The notes under the pieces are model-generated. The model worked only from the letters and a program-made list of their open reading frames with translations. It did no database searches and was not told the origin of the DNA. A stretch of DNA of 64,000 nt from Prochlorococcus sp. AG-347-I06. GTDB lineage: Bacteria; Cyanobacteriota; Cyanobacteriia; PCC-6307; Cyanobiaceae. Location of the stretch: NCBI GenBank assembly GCA_003281605.1, contig QCBM01000002.1, positions 1 to 64,000 of the forward strand. Direction: 5' to 3'. The stretch's first letter is position 1. Each line of letters begins with the position of its first letter. A program made the position numbers and the translations under genes. Of this stretch, positions 17,658 to 25,435 are shown piece by piece.

Positions 17658-17813
17658 ATGGATAAAGATCATCTTATTGATTTAATTTCTAATAGTCTTC
17701 TTTACGAGAGCAAAAATTCTGACTCTACTAAGAATCTTAGTGACTTTAAAAATTACTTAGAAAGATTAAATCTAGATCAATTGAGAACTATGTCTAAAGA
17801 ATTTATTCTTTAG
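17658..17813 (+). CDS. Small hypothetical protein (51 aa)
   Basis: ATG start with an AAGGAG box at 17650-17655, one of the stronger ribosome binding sites in this region. The soluble helical protein contains DLISNSLLYESKNSDST then YLERLNLDQLRTMSKEF. No family is recognised. Confidence 0.55.
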   Translation: MDKDHLIDLISNSLLYESKNSDSTKNLSDFKNYLERLNLDQLRTMSKEFIL

Positions 17814-17895
17814 TATGATTTTTAAAAATTTTATTCTTTATTAAATAATCTATACTCTTCAAAAATTGTTAGTATCAAAAAATAACAAGTGAAAT

Positions 17896-19002
17896 ATGCT
17901 TAAAGTAAATAGAAGCGATTTTTTAATAAAGCCATTTTTAAAAAGAAATAATATTAGAGCTTTTTATCAAATTATTTCTACCCTCTTACCAATAATTTCT
18001 ATTTGGTTAATTGTGCATCAAATAATAATTCAACCTTTTCAATTATTGATTAAAGGATTCCTATTGGTGCCTTTTATAGTTCTTCTAACTCTGTTCTCTT
18101 CTCGAACATTCTCATTAATGCACGATTGCGGACATAATTCTCTTTTTACAAAACGGAAATTAAACCGCTTTTTTGGATTTTTACTTGGCTTAGTTAATGG
18201 TATTCCCCAGAAGTCATGGTCAATTGATCATGCATTTCATCATAGAAATAATGGGAATTGGGAAATTTACAAAGGGCCGATAGATGTTTTAAGTCTTGAA
18301 GAATATAATTCCCTTACAAAAAGAGAGCAAATATTTTATAAACTAAGTCGAAACTGGATTATGCTTTTCCCTGGAGGTTTTTTTTACTTAGTTTTAAAAC
18401 CTAGATTAGGACTACTTATTATAATTTTTAATTTCACTAAAGATATATTGGAAGAGACTTTTATCAAAATAAAAAACAGAGAAATTTCTCAACTTCTAGC
18501 TATTAATTCAAGAGTCAAACCACCTTTTTCTGATTATGGAGATAATTTTAGTGAACTATTTGAATTAATAATCAATAACTTAATATTAATAATAGGTTGG
18601 ATATTTATGTGCAAATGGTTGGGTTTAGTTTTTTTCTTATCATTTTATTCCGTAATATTAACCTTATCAGCAGCAATTTTAATATGCGTTTTTTTCGTAC
18701 AACATAACTATAAAAATGCATATGCTAAAAATACAAAAAATTGGGATCTCATCGATGGAGCGATTTTAGGCAGTAGCAATTTAGATATCCCTAATTGGCT
18801 AAATTGGTTTTTAGCAGATATATCCTTCCACAGCATTCATCATCTCTCTGAGAGAATCCCAAATTACAACTTAAGAGCTTGTCATAAAGCAAACCTTCAT
18901 TTGCTTAAAAAATCCAAGTTCTTAAAACTAAGCGATTTTTCAAACTGCTTCAAATATATTATTTGGGATAATAAAAATGAAAAATTAATTCCAATAAGCT
19001 AA
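17896..19002 (+). CDS. Membrane fatty-acid desaturase family protein (divergent DesA/omega-type)
   Basis: 368 residues with the three histidine boxes of membrane desaturases and hydroxylases: HDCGH at about residue 76, HAFHH at about 112, and a C-terminal HSIHH near 314 in SFHSIHHLSERIP. Hydrophobic segments flank them. It is clearly different from the 20580 desaturase. Fatty acyl lipids are the likely substrate, but a carotenoid or sterol-like substrate cannot be excluded. It sits in a run of micro-genes. Confidence 0.8.
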   Translation: MLKVNRSDFLIKPFLKRNNIRAFYQIISTLLPIISIWLIVHQIIIQPFQLLIKGFLLVPFIVLLTLFSSRTFSLMHDCGHNSLFTKRKLNRFFGFLLGLVNGIPQKSWSIDHAFHHRNNGNWEIYKGPIDVLSLEEYNSLTKREQIFYKLSRNWIMLFPGGFFYLVLKPRLGLLIIIFNFTKDILEETFIKIKNREISQLLAINSRVKPPFSDYGDNFSELFELIINNLILIIGWIFMCKWLGLVFFLSFYSVILTLSAAILICVFFVQHNYKNAYAKNTKNWDLIDGAILGSSNLDIPNWLNWFLADISFHSIHHLSERIPNYNLRACHKANLHLLKKSKFLKLSDFSNCFKYIIWDNKNEKLIPIS

Positions 19003-19005
19003 TAG

Positions 19006-19158
19006 TTAGTTCAACCTTCTTCTCAATTTTCTTTTTAGAGGAATACTGCTATATGCATGCGTACCAATAGATGGTGGTAAGTCATTCTTTAATGGATGCA
19101 TAAAAGCATTTGCCATACTCTCTGACATTTTCGAAAGCCAATTAATTACTGATTTCAT
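19006..19158 (-). CDS. Small basic hypothetical protein (50 aa)
   Basis: Ends 3 bases from the desaturase stop on the opposite strand. The product contains INWLSKMSESMANAFMHPLK then DLPPSIGTHAYSSIPLK and an arginine-rich tail RKLRRRLN. The sequence has proline, glycine and tyrosine in a protein-like distribution. No family is known. Confidence 0.5.
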   Translation of the reverse strand: MKSVINWLSKMSESMANAFMHPLKNDLPPSIGTHAYSSIPLKRKLRRRLN

Positions 19159-19446
19159 TTGAAAATTTAAAAGTGTACTTTTTTATCTTCTAACTTAATT
19201 ACTGAAAAGTAAATCAGTCTTTATGCTGATTTTTTTTTAATATTACCTTATAAATTAATATTTAATAATCAAAAGTGTTTTTTTATTTTATCTTTTAAAA
19301 GAATAAAAATACTACCTTTTTTAAGACAAACTAGGTGAAATATAGCTTTAGTAAATAATACTTATTTTTTCTAATTCACTTAATAAATTAGATTATTGAA
19401 CATAAATTCGTGCTATATCTCTATTCCAAATAAATTAGACAATATT

Positions 19447-19605
19447 ATGAATGATTCATTTGTTTCTACCAACCAGAACAAAGAAATAGATTCTATTAAT
19501 TCATATTTTGAGTGTATTACTGAATGCAGTATTGTGGATGGTCATCAAGAATGTATTACTCGTTGTTTAGAAGTGCATTTAAAGGGGGGTGAGCAAAATG
19601 AATAA
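19447..19605 (+). CDS. Small cysteine-containing protein (CITEC/CITRC pattern)
   Basis: 52 residues from ATG at 19447; a longer frame from 19396 has no protein-like N-terminus. Two matching pairs, ECITECSIVDG and ECITRCLEVH, give the symmetrical CxxxC-x10-CxxxC spacing of small twin-CxxxC metal-binding or disulfide hairpin proteins. It overlaps the next gene by 8 bases, so the pair is translationally coupled. Confidence 0.6.
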   Translation: MNDSFVSTNQNKEIDSINSYFECITECSIVDGHQECITRCLEVHLKGGEQNE

Positions 19606-19750
19606 AAAAAATTCACCTCAAAGGAAAACAACTTTAAAATGGAACTCTAATGGAGAGCTTTCAGAAATTGATATGTTAAGAATTTTAGAAAAGATATCGT
19701 CTCATGACCTTAGCCAATGTGAATTAACATGCGATTCTGATACAAATTAA
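19598..19750 (+). CDS. Small hypothetical protein (50 aa), coupled to the CITEC protein
   Basis: The start codon lies inside the end of the preceding gene, preceded by AAAGGGGGG as a strong ribosome binding site. The protein has a basic start (NKKNSPQRKTTLKWNSNGEL) and two cysteines near the end (SQCELTCDSDTN). Coupling and the shared cysteine pattern suggest the two work together. No known function. Confidence 0.55.
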   Translation: MNKKNSPQRKTTLKWNSNGELSEIDMLRILEKISSHDLSQCELTCDSDTN

Positions 19751-19879
19751 GATATATTTTTAAATATTTGCAATACTGCTGTTTAAAAAGCAGCTTATGT
19801 GATTTTTGTAAGTTTTTAATTAATCAGATTTCTATCAAGATTTAGAACATTTTTATAAAACTATAGTTTATTCTAGAAA

Positions 19880-20020
19880 TTAATTTTTAGAACTCCTACC
19901 TTTTTTTAAGAATGTTTTACTAATTTCTTTTTTTGTTAGTTGAATCGGTTTTACTAATCCTGAATCACCATGAGTTGGACAATAATAAGTCATAAGCATC
20001 CAATTTTTTTCTTGATCCAT
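19880..20020 (-). CDS. Small hypothetical protein (46 aa)
   Basis: Product begins DQEKNWMLMTYYCPTHGDSG and continues LVKPIQLTKKEISKTFLKKG. The Tyr-Tyr-Cys-Pro-Thr-His segment is reminiscent of a zinc or metal site, but only one cysteine and one histidine are present. No family is recognised. Confidence 0.5.
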   Translation of the reverse strand: MDQEKNWMLMTYYCPTHGDSGLVKPIQLTKKEISKTFLKKGRSSKN

Positions 20021-20206
20021 AATTAATCACATTTCAAATAATGAATAAGAAAATAGGATGAATTTTGAAAAAGTTGCTTTTTTTTAAGCTTTTTTTCTTT
20101 TTTACTTAATAATCAATTAAAAGTTTGAATTTCTTCTTAAATAGATATAAATACGCATGACTTTTAAAAATAATCCTGCTATTTATTAATAAATTCGAAA
20201 TTATTC

Positions 20207-20338
20207 ATGTCTCTAGAATCCATATTGATGGTAGTTGCTCCAATCTGCCTTTTTACTGTAGGAGTTATTGTTTTACCAATTTTAGTAAAACCACGTAGAC
20301 AATCTGGTTTACCAAAGAGGTATATACGCGGTCTTTAA
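20207..20338 (+). CDS. Micro-membrane protein (43 aa)
   Basis: ATG start. One hydrophobic helix (ILMVVAPICLFTVGVIVLPI) is followed by a basic tail (LVKPRRQSGLPKRYIRGL). The positive-inside pattern and tidy stop support a real gene. Function unknown. Confidence 0.45.
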   Translation: MSLESILMVVAPICLFTVGVIVLPILVKPRRQSGLPKRYIRGL

Positions 20339-20579
20339 ATTAATAAAGTTTTAAGATAGATCAAAGAAAATCAGCATAAAAATAATTAATTAGATAAATA
20401 AACAGAATGCGATAAAAGAATAAACTCCAAAATGTTCGGCGCAAATTTGATTTTAGAATGAAATTAAACTCGTAAAACTTTATCGAAAAAACTATAAATT
20501 CTTTTCATTATGAGATCCTGTGATGGATAATAGAATATATAAATTTACTTTTATTTAACAAAATTCCTAACTAAAAAAA

Positions 20580-21746
20580 TTGAGTAATATTAAATATTCC
20601 GGTCTGAAAGGCCGAGCGCTTGAAATAGAGGATAAAGATATTCCAAGCATGAAAGAATTTCAGGATGTTATCCCAGATAAATACTTTAAGTGCGATACAA
20701 AAACTTCTTTTGGGTATCTTTTACAATCAGCTTTAATTCAGTCATTAGTATTTGCAATAGGGTTATCTATTCCATTCACCCCAAACTTGATCCCAATTTG
20801 GATTATTTACTCATTAATATCTGGTACAACTGCAATGGGATTTTGGGTGATTGCCCATGAATGTGGGCATGGGGCATTCTCTAAAAACAGGACATTGGAA
20901 ACTATAACTGGTTACATAATACATTCATTACTTTTAGTTCCTTATTTTTCTTGGCAGCGATCTCATGCAGTTCATCATAGATTCACAAATAACATTACTA
21001 ATGGTGAAACTCACGTTCCTTTAGTCATTAAAGGGAATGGAGTTACAGAAAAAGTTGGCGGGGAAAAAGAATTACTTTTTGCTAATTCCTTAGGCAAGAA
21101 AAATTACGGAATGCTTCAACTTGTCTTACATCTAATATTTGGCTGGCCTGCTTATTTACTTACGGGCAGTACAGGGGGTATTAAATATGGAACTTCAAAT
21201 CATTTTTGGCCAATCAAACCATTTTCTAAAGCATTATGGCCATCAATATGGAGCAAGAAAGTTTGGATATCAGATATTGGTATAGTGTTTACATTGTTGG
21301 GTATTTTTTATTTTGTTTTTAAGTTTGGATTCTTTCCAGTAATTGCTCTGTATTTTGGCCCTTTATTAGTGGTTAATTGTTGGTTAGTAGTTTATACATG
21401 GCTTCATCATACGGATTCAGATGTCCCTCATCTTGCAAATACGGAATTTTCATTTATGAGAGGGGCATTTCTTTCTATTGACAGGCCTTACGGTAAAGTC
21501 CTTAATTTTCTTCACCATAATATAGGTTCTAGTCATGTCCTTCATCATGTATGTCCAACGATCCCTCATTATCATGCAAAAAAGGCAACTGTCTTAATTA
21601 AAAAAGCCTTTAAAAAAGCATATCTTTTTAATCCTGATCCTATAGATAAAGCTCTATGGAATATTGCTTGCAATTGCGTTGCTGTTAAGTCAGATATCAA
21701 AAGAGGAAGATATATATGGCAATCTTCATACAAAATGGTGGATTAA
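20580..21746 (+). CDS. desA: Delta-12-type fatty-acid desaturase (plant FAD2-like)
   Basis: 388 residues. The histidine boxes are HECGH near residue 96 with context AHECGHGAFSKNRTLETI, HAVHH near 132 with YFSWQRSHAVHHRFTN, and HVLHH near 325 with GSSHVLHHVCPTIPHYHA. The surrounding pattern (IIHSLLLVPYFSW, GETHVPLV) is closer to plant oleate desaturase FAD2 than to the 17896 desaturase. It inserts a double bond in acyl lipids of the thylakoid or plasma membrane and so tunes fluidity. The start is TTG. The gene symbol is by family, so the exact regiospecificity is unproven. Confidence 0.85.
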   Translation: MSNIKYSGLKGRALEIEDKDIPSMKEFQDVIPDKYFKCDTKTSFGYLLQSALIQSLVFAIGLSIPFTPNLIPIWIIYSLISGTTAMGFWVIAHECGHGAFSKNRTLETITGYIIHSLLLVPYFSWQRSHAVHHRFTNNITNGETHVPLVIKGNGVTEKVGGEKELLFANSLGKKNYGMLQLVLHLIFGWPAYLLTGSTGGIKYGTSNHFWPIKPFSKALWPSIWSKKVWISDIGIVFTLLGIFYFVFKFGFFPVIALYFGPLLVVNCWLVVYTWLHHTDSDVPHLANTEFSFMRGAFLSIDRPYGKVLNFLHHNIGSSHVLHHVCPTIPHYHAKKATVLIKKAFKKAYLFNPDPIDKALWNIACNCVAVKSDIKRGRYIWQSSYKMVD

Positions 21747-21862
21747 AAATATGATAAGCATCAATTATTTATCACATTAATTTACGCAAATCTGAAAAGA
21801 ATATAAAAGAATTAGCTTTAACAAATTTTTCATCTTAGAAATTACTCAATCAATATAATTCT

Positions 21863-22024
21863 ATGAGTGGTGACAATTTGCATGGTAATCAACCAATTAA
21901 ATTTTATTCGGAAAAAATAACACTCACAAAAGTTGAATTATTAGAAAGACAGTTGGGTTTAGGCGAAAAAATTTCAGATTTAGATCAAAAGCATAAAGAA
22001 TGGAGCAAAAAACTATCGGGTTGA
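21863..22024 (+). CDS. Small hypothetical protein (53 aa)
   Basis: ATG start, soluble and charged: SGDNLHGNQPIKFYSEKITL then a helix KVELLERQLGLGEKISDLDQ. It lies 116 bases downstream of the FAD2-like desaturase. No family is recognised. Confidence 0.45.
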   Translation: MSGDNLHGNQPIKFYSEKITLTKVELLERQLGLGEKISDLDQKHKEWSKKLSG

Positions 22025-22075
22025 TCATCTGACATGACTAATTTTAATTACTTTTTGATATTTCTATTTGCCTTA

Positions 22076-22693
22076 TCAAGAAACTTTTCTGTAGATTATT
22101 GAAAAATTATTTGCAGGCATACTAATAATATCTTCTTGAGAAAAACCATATTTCTTACTCTCATCACACACTTCCTCAAGATTTTTAATACCCCAAAGAT
22201 CATTTTGCATTTTTAATGAATTATCGAACAAATAATTACTTTCACTTGTGTGCTTATTACAAATTTTAAATGGCCCATACAAAATCAAAAATTGTCCCTT
22301 ACTGAGTAATTTTCCTGACTCTCTAAAGAGTGCTACAGTACAAGACCATTCTGCAACATGAATCATATTTATAGAGACTATTCCTTGCAAAGAATTAGCT
22401 AATTCCAATGGAATTTTCCAAGGAATTTTTTCTACATCAATCTCAAGAGGCTGGGGCATTTTTTCAGTTAAGTCTTCATACTTAATCCAAGAACTTATAC
22501 TTTTTCTATGCACTAAATCTGGATCACTTGTTTGCCAGATTATTGCAGGAAAGCGTTTTTGAAAAAACACTCCATGTTCACCACTGCCACTTCCGATTTC
22601 CAATACTGAACCTTTTTTTATAATTCGGGATAGTACATCACCAATGCAGTCTCTATTTCTTTGAGTTGCCGAAAAAAACAGTCTATTATCCAA
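22076..22693 (-). CDS. DUF938 SAM-dependent methyltransferase
   Basis: 205 residues. The SAM-binding motif VLEIGSGSGEHGVFF is at about residues 29-43, followed by the acidic region IIWQTSDPD. The family-specific SINMIHVAEW and LLSKGQFLILYGPF are also visible. DUF938 proteins are putative small-molecule methyltransferases and no substrate is established. Confidence 0.86.
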   Translation of the reverse strand: MDNRLFFSATQRNRDCIGDVLSRIIKKGSVLEIGSGSGEHGVFFQKRFPAIIWQTSDPDLVHRKSISSWIKYEDLTEKMPQPLEIDVEKIPWKIPLELANSLQGIVSINMIHVAEWSCTVALFRESGKLLSKGQFLILYGPFKICNKHTSESNYLFDNSLKMQNDLWGIKNLEEVCDESKKYGFSQEDIISMPANNFSIIYRKVS

Positions 22694-22745
22694 AATTAAA
22701 AAAAATTGGGCGCTTCAGTAAAAATAGTAATTCTAAAAACCTCGA

Positions 22746-22856
22746 TTATTTAACCTTTCTCAATTTAGGAGTCTTGAAAAACATTATTTTAAGGCTAAAG
22801 AATAGTATTGAAATTGTAAGAGCAGGCAAGATATAAAGTATTAAATCAGAACTCAT
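22746..22856 (-). CDS. Micro-membrane protein (36 aa)
   Basis: 36 residues with one helix (LILYILPALTISILFFSL) and a basic tail (KIMFFKTPKLRKVK). It is upstream of, and in the same direction as, the DUF938 gene. Function unknown. Confidence 0.4.
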   Translation of the reverse strand: MSSDLILYILPALTISILFFSLKIMFFKTPKLRKVK

Positions 22857-22995
22857 TAGAGAAGGAATCCTTCCAAAAATTAAATGCATGTAGTAGGTCG
22901 CCAATGACATAAATTCATATATATCTAATTTATTAATAGCAATTATTTGAATTCTAAAAACTACTTTTAGTTAAACTCCAAAAATTCTCAAAATA

Positions 22996-23025
22996 GAGTC
23001 AGCCTGTATCCCTACTAGCTGACTC
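22996..23025. repeat. Conserved 30-base hairpin, copy 1 (GAGTCAGC ... GCTGACTC)
   Basis: An 8-base perfect inverted repeat, GAGTCAGC and GCTGACTC, separated by a 14-base loop CTGTATCCCTACTA. A related hairpin of the same total size lies at 40732-40761. The stem and half the loop (CAGCCTGTAT) are shared, and so is an upstream ACTCCA. No T-tract follows on the plus strand; the minus side continues TATTTTGAG. Confidence 0.5.
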
Positions 23026-23062
23026 ACTAATATATTAATTTAAATTACCTCTAAATGAGGAT

Positions 23063-23170
23063 ATGTCTGTAAAAAAAAAAAGGGTAAAAAACTTTAATTT
23101 TTTTTCAAATTTAAAAAATCAGAACAAAAATAAAAAAATCGATAAGGTATATTTCGACACATATATGTAG
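23063..23170 (+). CDS. Possible lysine-rich micro-protein (35 aa)
   Basis: An ATG-started ORF with lysine- and asparagine-rich sequence (SVKKKRVKNFNFFSNLKNQN). Because the DNA is a poly-A-rich stretch, such an ORF could arise by chance. GAGG sits only two bases before the ATG, which is too close for a normal ribosome binding site. It is listed with low confidence. Confidence 0.2.
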   Translation: MSVKKKRVKNFNFFSNLKNQNKNKKIDKVYFDTYM

Positions 23171-23270
23171 CAGTTTTTTAAATTTTCCTGATAAATCGAA
23201 GAATAACTCCTTATTTTCTTTACATTAATAAATATATATGTTATATTTATTAACAAATTACAAAAACAAA

Positions 23271-23378
23271 ATGACTCCAGAAGCAGAACGTTTTAACGGT
23301 TGGGCAGCGATGTTAGGCTTCGTTGCCGCTGTCGGTGCATACGTAACAACAGGCCAAATTATTCCAGGCTGGTTCTAA
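23271..23378 (+). CDS. hli: High-light-inducible protein (single-helix, 35 aa)
   Basis: This is a minimal HLIP. It holds the chlorophyll-binding helix with AERFNGWAAMLGFVAAVGAY (Glu and Asn of the ExxNGR-like motif, here with W in place of R) and ends TTGQIIPGWF. HLIPs bind pigment in thylakoids and protect against high light. The stop codon overlaps the next start (TAATG), so the two hli genes are co-translated. Confidence 0.93.
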   Translation: MTPEAERFNGWAAMLGFVAAVGAYVTTGQIIPGWF

Positions 23379-23521
23379 TGGAAAATAACGAACCAAAAAA
23401 ATTGGTAGAAAAAGAAAAAATTGTTGCTGAAAAGCTAAACGGGAGATTCGCTATGTTAGGTTTTATAGCTCTTATTGGAGCATACCTAACAACGGGTCAA
23501 ATCATCCCTGGCTTTATCTAA
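23378..23521 (+). CDS. hli: High-light-inducible protein (47 aa)
   Basis: The start ATG overlaps the previous hli stop. After a charged N-terminus (ENNEPKKLVEKEKIVAEKLN) comes the conserved helix NGRFAMLGFIALIGAYLTTG and the tail QIIPGFI. The complete ExxNGR motif is present. A strong terminator follows at 23547. Confidence 0.93.
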   Translation: MENNEPKKLVEKEKIVAEKLNGRFAMLGFIALIGAYLTTGQIIPGFI

Positions 23522-23546
23522 TATAAATTTTTTTTATTTTCCTAAT

Positions 23547-23578
23547 GAGTCAATTTTAATAATTGACTCTTTTTTTTT
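23547..23578 (+). terminator. Rho-independent terminator of the hli pair
   Basis: A perfect 9-base stem GAGTCAATT / AATTGACTC with a 5-base loop is followed by nine T residues. It lies 26 bases after the second hli stop codon and ends the two-gene unit. Confidence 0.92.
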
Positions 23579-23986
23579 GGTTATTTTTCTAATTAAAATA
23601 TTCTTTCTTTTTAGTTGAGGTTTTAATAATCCCATTTCGAAAAAGTAATATCCTCAAAATCAGTATAGAAGTTTTATCTCAATTCTAAAAATTTTATGTA
23701 TAATAATCTTGTATTTTAGGATTATCAAAGCCAAATATTTGATTAGAAATAGAATTTTGGCAAATTTTAATAATCTACACTGGCGTAATGATTACTCAAA
23801 CTAAGAAAGGTTATTGGAATAATATCAAAGAATAAAATTTCCCAACTAGAAAGCTAAAAATCCATAATGAACGAATTTCCAAAAACTAAATTAAGGCTGA
23901 AATATTAATATAATTATTTTTATTCTTTAAAACTTAAATTTATTTCTTAATTGATGCTATCTTTATCCAGATAATTTAGGGATTCA
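23579..23986. other. 408-base stretch without a recognised gene
   Basis: Very AT-rich. The only ORF worth noting is a 15-codon one at about 23788 (ITQTKKGYWNNIKE), which is too short to support. No hairpin with a T-tract is seen besides the terminator just before it. Confidence 0.3.
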
Positions 23987-24115
23987 ATGAGAGTTAAGCT
24001 TGAACCAGAAACAGCTTTTATTGGCAAAAAGTTTGCTTATATATTTCTAGGAATAATATTTAGCCTAAACATCATAACTTTTGTTTGGTTTTTCTTATTT
24101 TCAGATTTAAAATAA
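23987..24115 (+). CDS. Micro-membrane protein (42 aa)
   Basis: ATG start, 42 residues. A short N-terminus (RVKLEPETAFIGKKF) precedes one helix (AYIFLGIIFSLNIITFVWFF) and the tail LFSDLK. It lies between the two hli loci. Function unknown. Confidence 0.45.
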   Translation: MRVKLEPETAFIGKKFAYIFLGIIFSLNIITFVWFFLFSDLK

Positions 24116-24234
24116 AGTACTAAGGATTAAAGTCTAAGGTTAATTAATCAAAAAAATTTAAATTTAATATTTTCATTTTTAAGTCTTTAAAAATAGAATT
24201 TTGGCAAAAAGTTCGTAAAACTATTATTTAAGTA

Positions 24235-24441
24235 CTAAAAAATTCCTGGGATGATCTGTCCTGTTGTTATATAGGCCCCTATTAGTGCAACGAAACCAAC
24301 CATAGCCCATCTACCATTTACTTTTTCTGCATTTTGAGGATATCCATCGTAAGATACAGTTTCATCAATATAAGGCCTAGTTTCAGATGGGAACATATTC
24401 TGTCTTCCACCTGATTCTGTAGTAACTCCTGATTTTGTCAT
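24235..24441 (-). CDS. hli: High-light-inducible protein with longer N-terminus (68 aa)
   Basis: 68 residues. A hydrophilic N-terminus (RPYIDETVSYDGYPQNAEKV) leads to the helix NGRWAMVGFVALIGAYITTG and the tail QIIPGIF. All three HLIPs here end in TTGQIIPG plus an aromatic or aliphatic pair, so they are close paralogues. This copy is alone on the minus strand, with its own upstream region. Confidence 0.93.
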   Translation of the reverse strand: MTKSGVTTESGGRQNMFPSETRPYIDETVSYDGYPQNAEKVNGRWAMVGFVALIGAYITTGQIIPGIF

Positions 24442-24904
24442 TAAAAATAATAATAATTGTTAATTAAAGTAACACGAATATTAACTTATGTAAACCAAAA
24501 GCCTTTTGAAATTCACTTACGAGGATTGATAGGTAAATGTGTTACATTTATGTTCAAAAAGAAATAACGAGTAATAATTTTTATTTTGATAAATCAACTT
24601 ATTATTATCAAATTTGCAGATAAATAATTAAAAATGAGCATTTATACTCACAGTAAGTAATTTTACTTATTAAAGTATAAACAGCATTTAGGAAGTGCTT
24701 AGCTGGTTAAATCAGGTAATCTGAATTAATTAGGTCGTCATGAGCTTGCAGGTGGGATACTTGCAAGCTCTTTCAATTTTCAAAGAAAAAAACTAAACTA
24801 AGGATTTAAATTATTCTTGACGAATTGAATAATATCTTAAAGCAAAGAAACTAATGTCAATGTTTTTTTTATTTGCTAAATAGAAAATAGACTGAACAAA
24901 AGGT
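24442..24904. other. 463-base intergenic region holding a candidate small RNA
   Basis: No convincing protein gene. The left part should contain the promoter of the minus-strand hli gene. The centre contains a palindromic AAGTAATTTTACTT near 24655. The right part holds three hairpins and a terminator-like stem, annotated separately at 24680-24780. Confidence 0.45.
24680..24780 (+). ncRNA. Candidate small RNA with terminator, next to hli
   Basis: Hairpins can be drawn in order: GCATTT-AGG-AAGTGC near 24684, TCAG-GTAAT-CTGA near 24712, and a final 9-base stem GAGCTTGCA (24742-24750) with TGCAAGCTC (24762-24770). A T-rich tail TTTCAATTTT follows. A TATAAA-like box lies just before. No ORF overlaps. 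It could be one of the small Yfr-type RNAs of Prochlorococcus, but I cannot match a known one. Confidence 0.45.
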
Positions 24905-25006
24905 ATGTCTTTAGATTTTATTCTCATTCCATCTTGTATTTTGATTATTCTTTTTCTTTTAAATAGAGAAAATATGATCTACAAAAAAAATCAAAAAGTT
25001 AAGTAA
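24905..25006 (+). CDS. Micro-membrane protein (33 aa)
   Basis: ATG start, 33 residues. One helix (LDFILIPSCILIILFLL) is followed by the tail NRENMIYKKNQKVK. The layout repeats that of the other micro-proteins here. Function unknown. Confidence 0.4.
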   Translation: MSLDFILIPSCILIILFLLNRENMIYKKNQKVK

Positions 25007-25124
25007 TATCATTATTCTAAAAAAGGCTTAATAATAAAGATCGAAAACTTTATTTTTTACTGAAAATAATAGTTTTAAAAACTACTTTAAAAAATTTAAA
25101 ACCTTAATAGATTTACTAGAGAAA

Positions 25125-25244
25125 CTATACCAACTTTTTTCTTAAAATTAATTTGTCCCAATATAGTTTTGAATTATTAATTTGATTTAGTTTTTGTTGG
25201 CAGTGTACGCAATTGCATTCGTATATTAAAGTTTTATTTTTCAT
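25125..25244 (-). CDS. Small protein with CNCxxC motif (39 aa)
   Basis: The product starts KNKTLIYECNCVHCQQKLNQ, with three closely spaced cysteines and a histidine that suggest metal binding. The tail is NNSKLYWDKLILRKKLV. The gene precedes, on the other strand, the LptF/G permease gene. No family is recognised. Confidence 0.45.
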   Translation of the reverse strand: MKNKTLIYECNCVHCQQKLNQINNSKLYWDKLILRKKLV

Positions 25245-25435
25245 GATTTAACTATTTTTTTTAAAGAAACCAAATTTCTTCTTTAATTGCAAGTGTTAAT
25301 AAATAATTTTTCTGATAAATTTTGAATTTTAGAGAATAAAAATGTTTTTCTTAACTATCTCATTTTTATGTTGGTTTCTAAATCCTCGATATTTTATAAT
25401 GTTAAAAAAGACAGTAAAAAACAAATAAATTTCTT

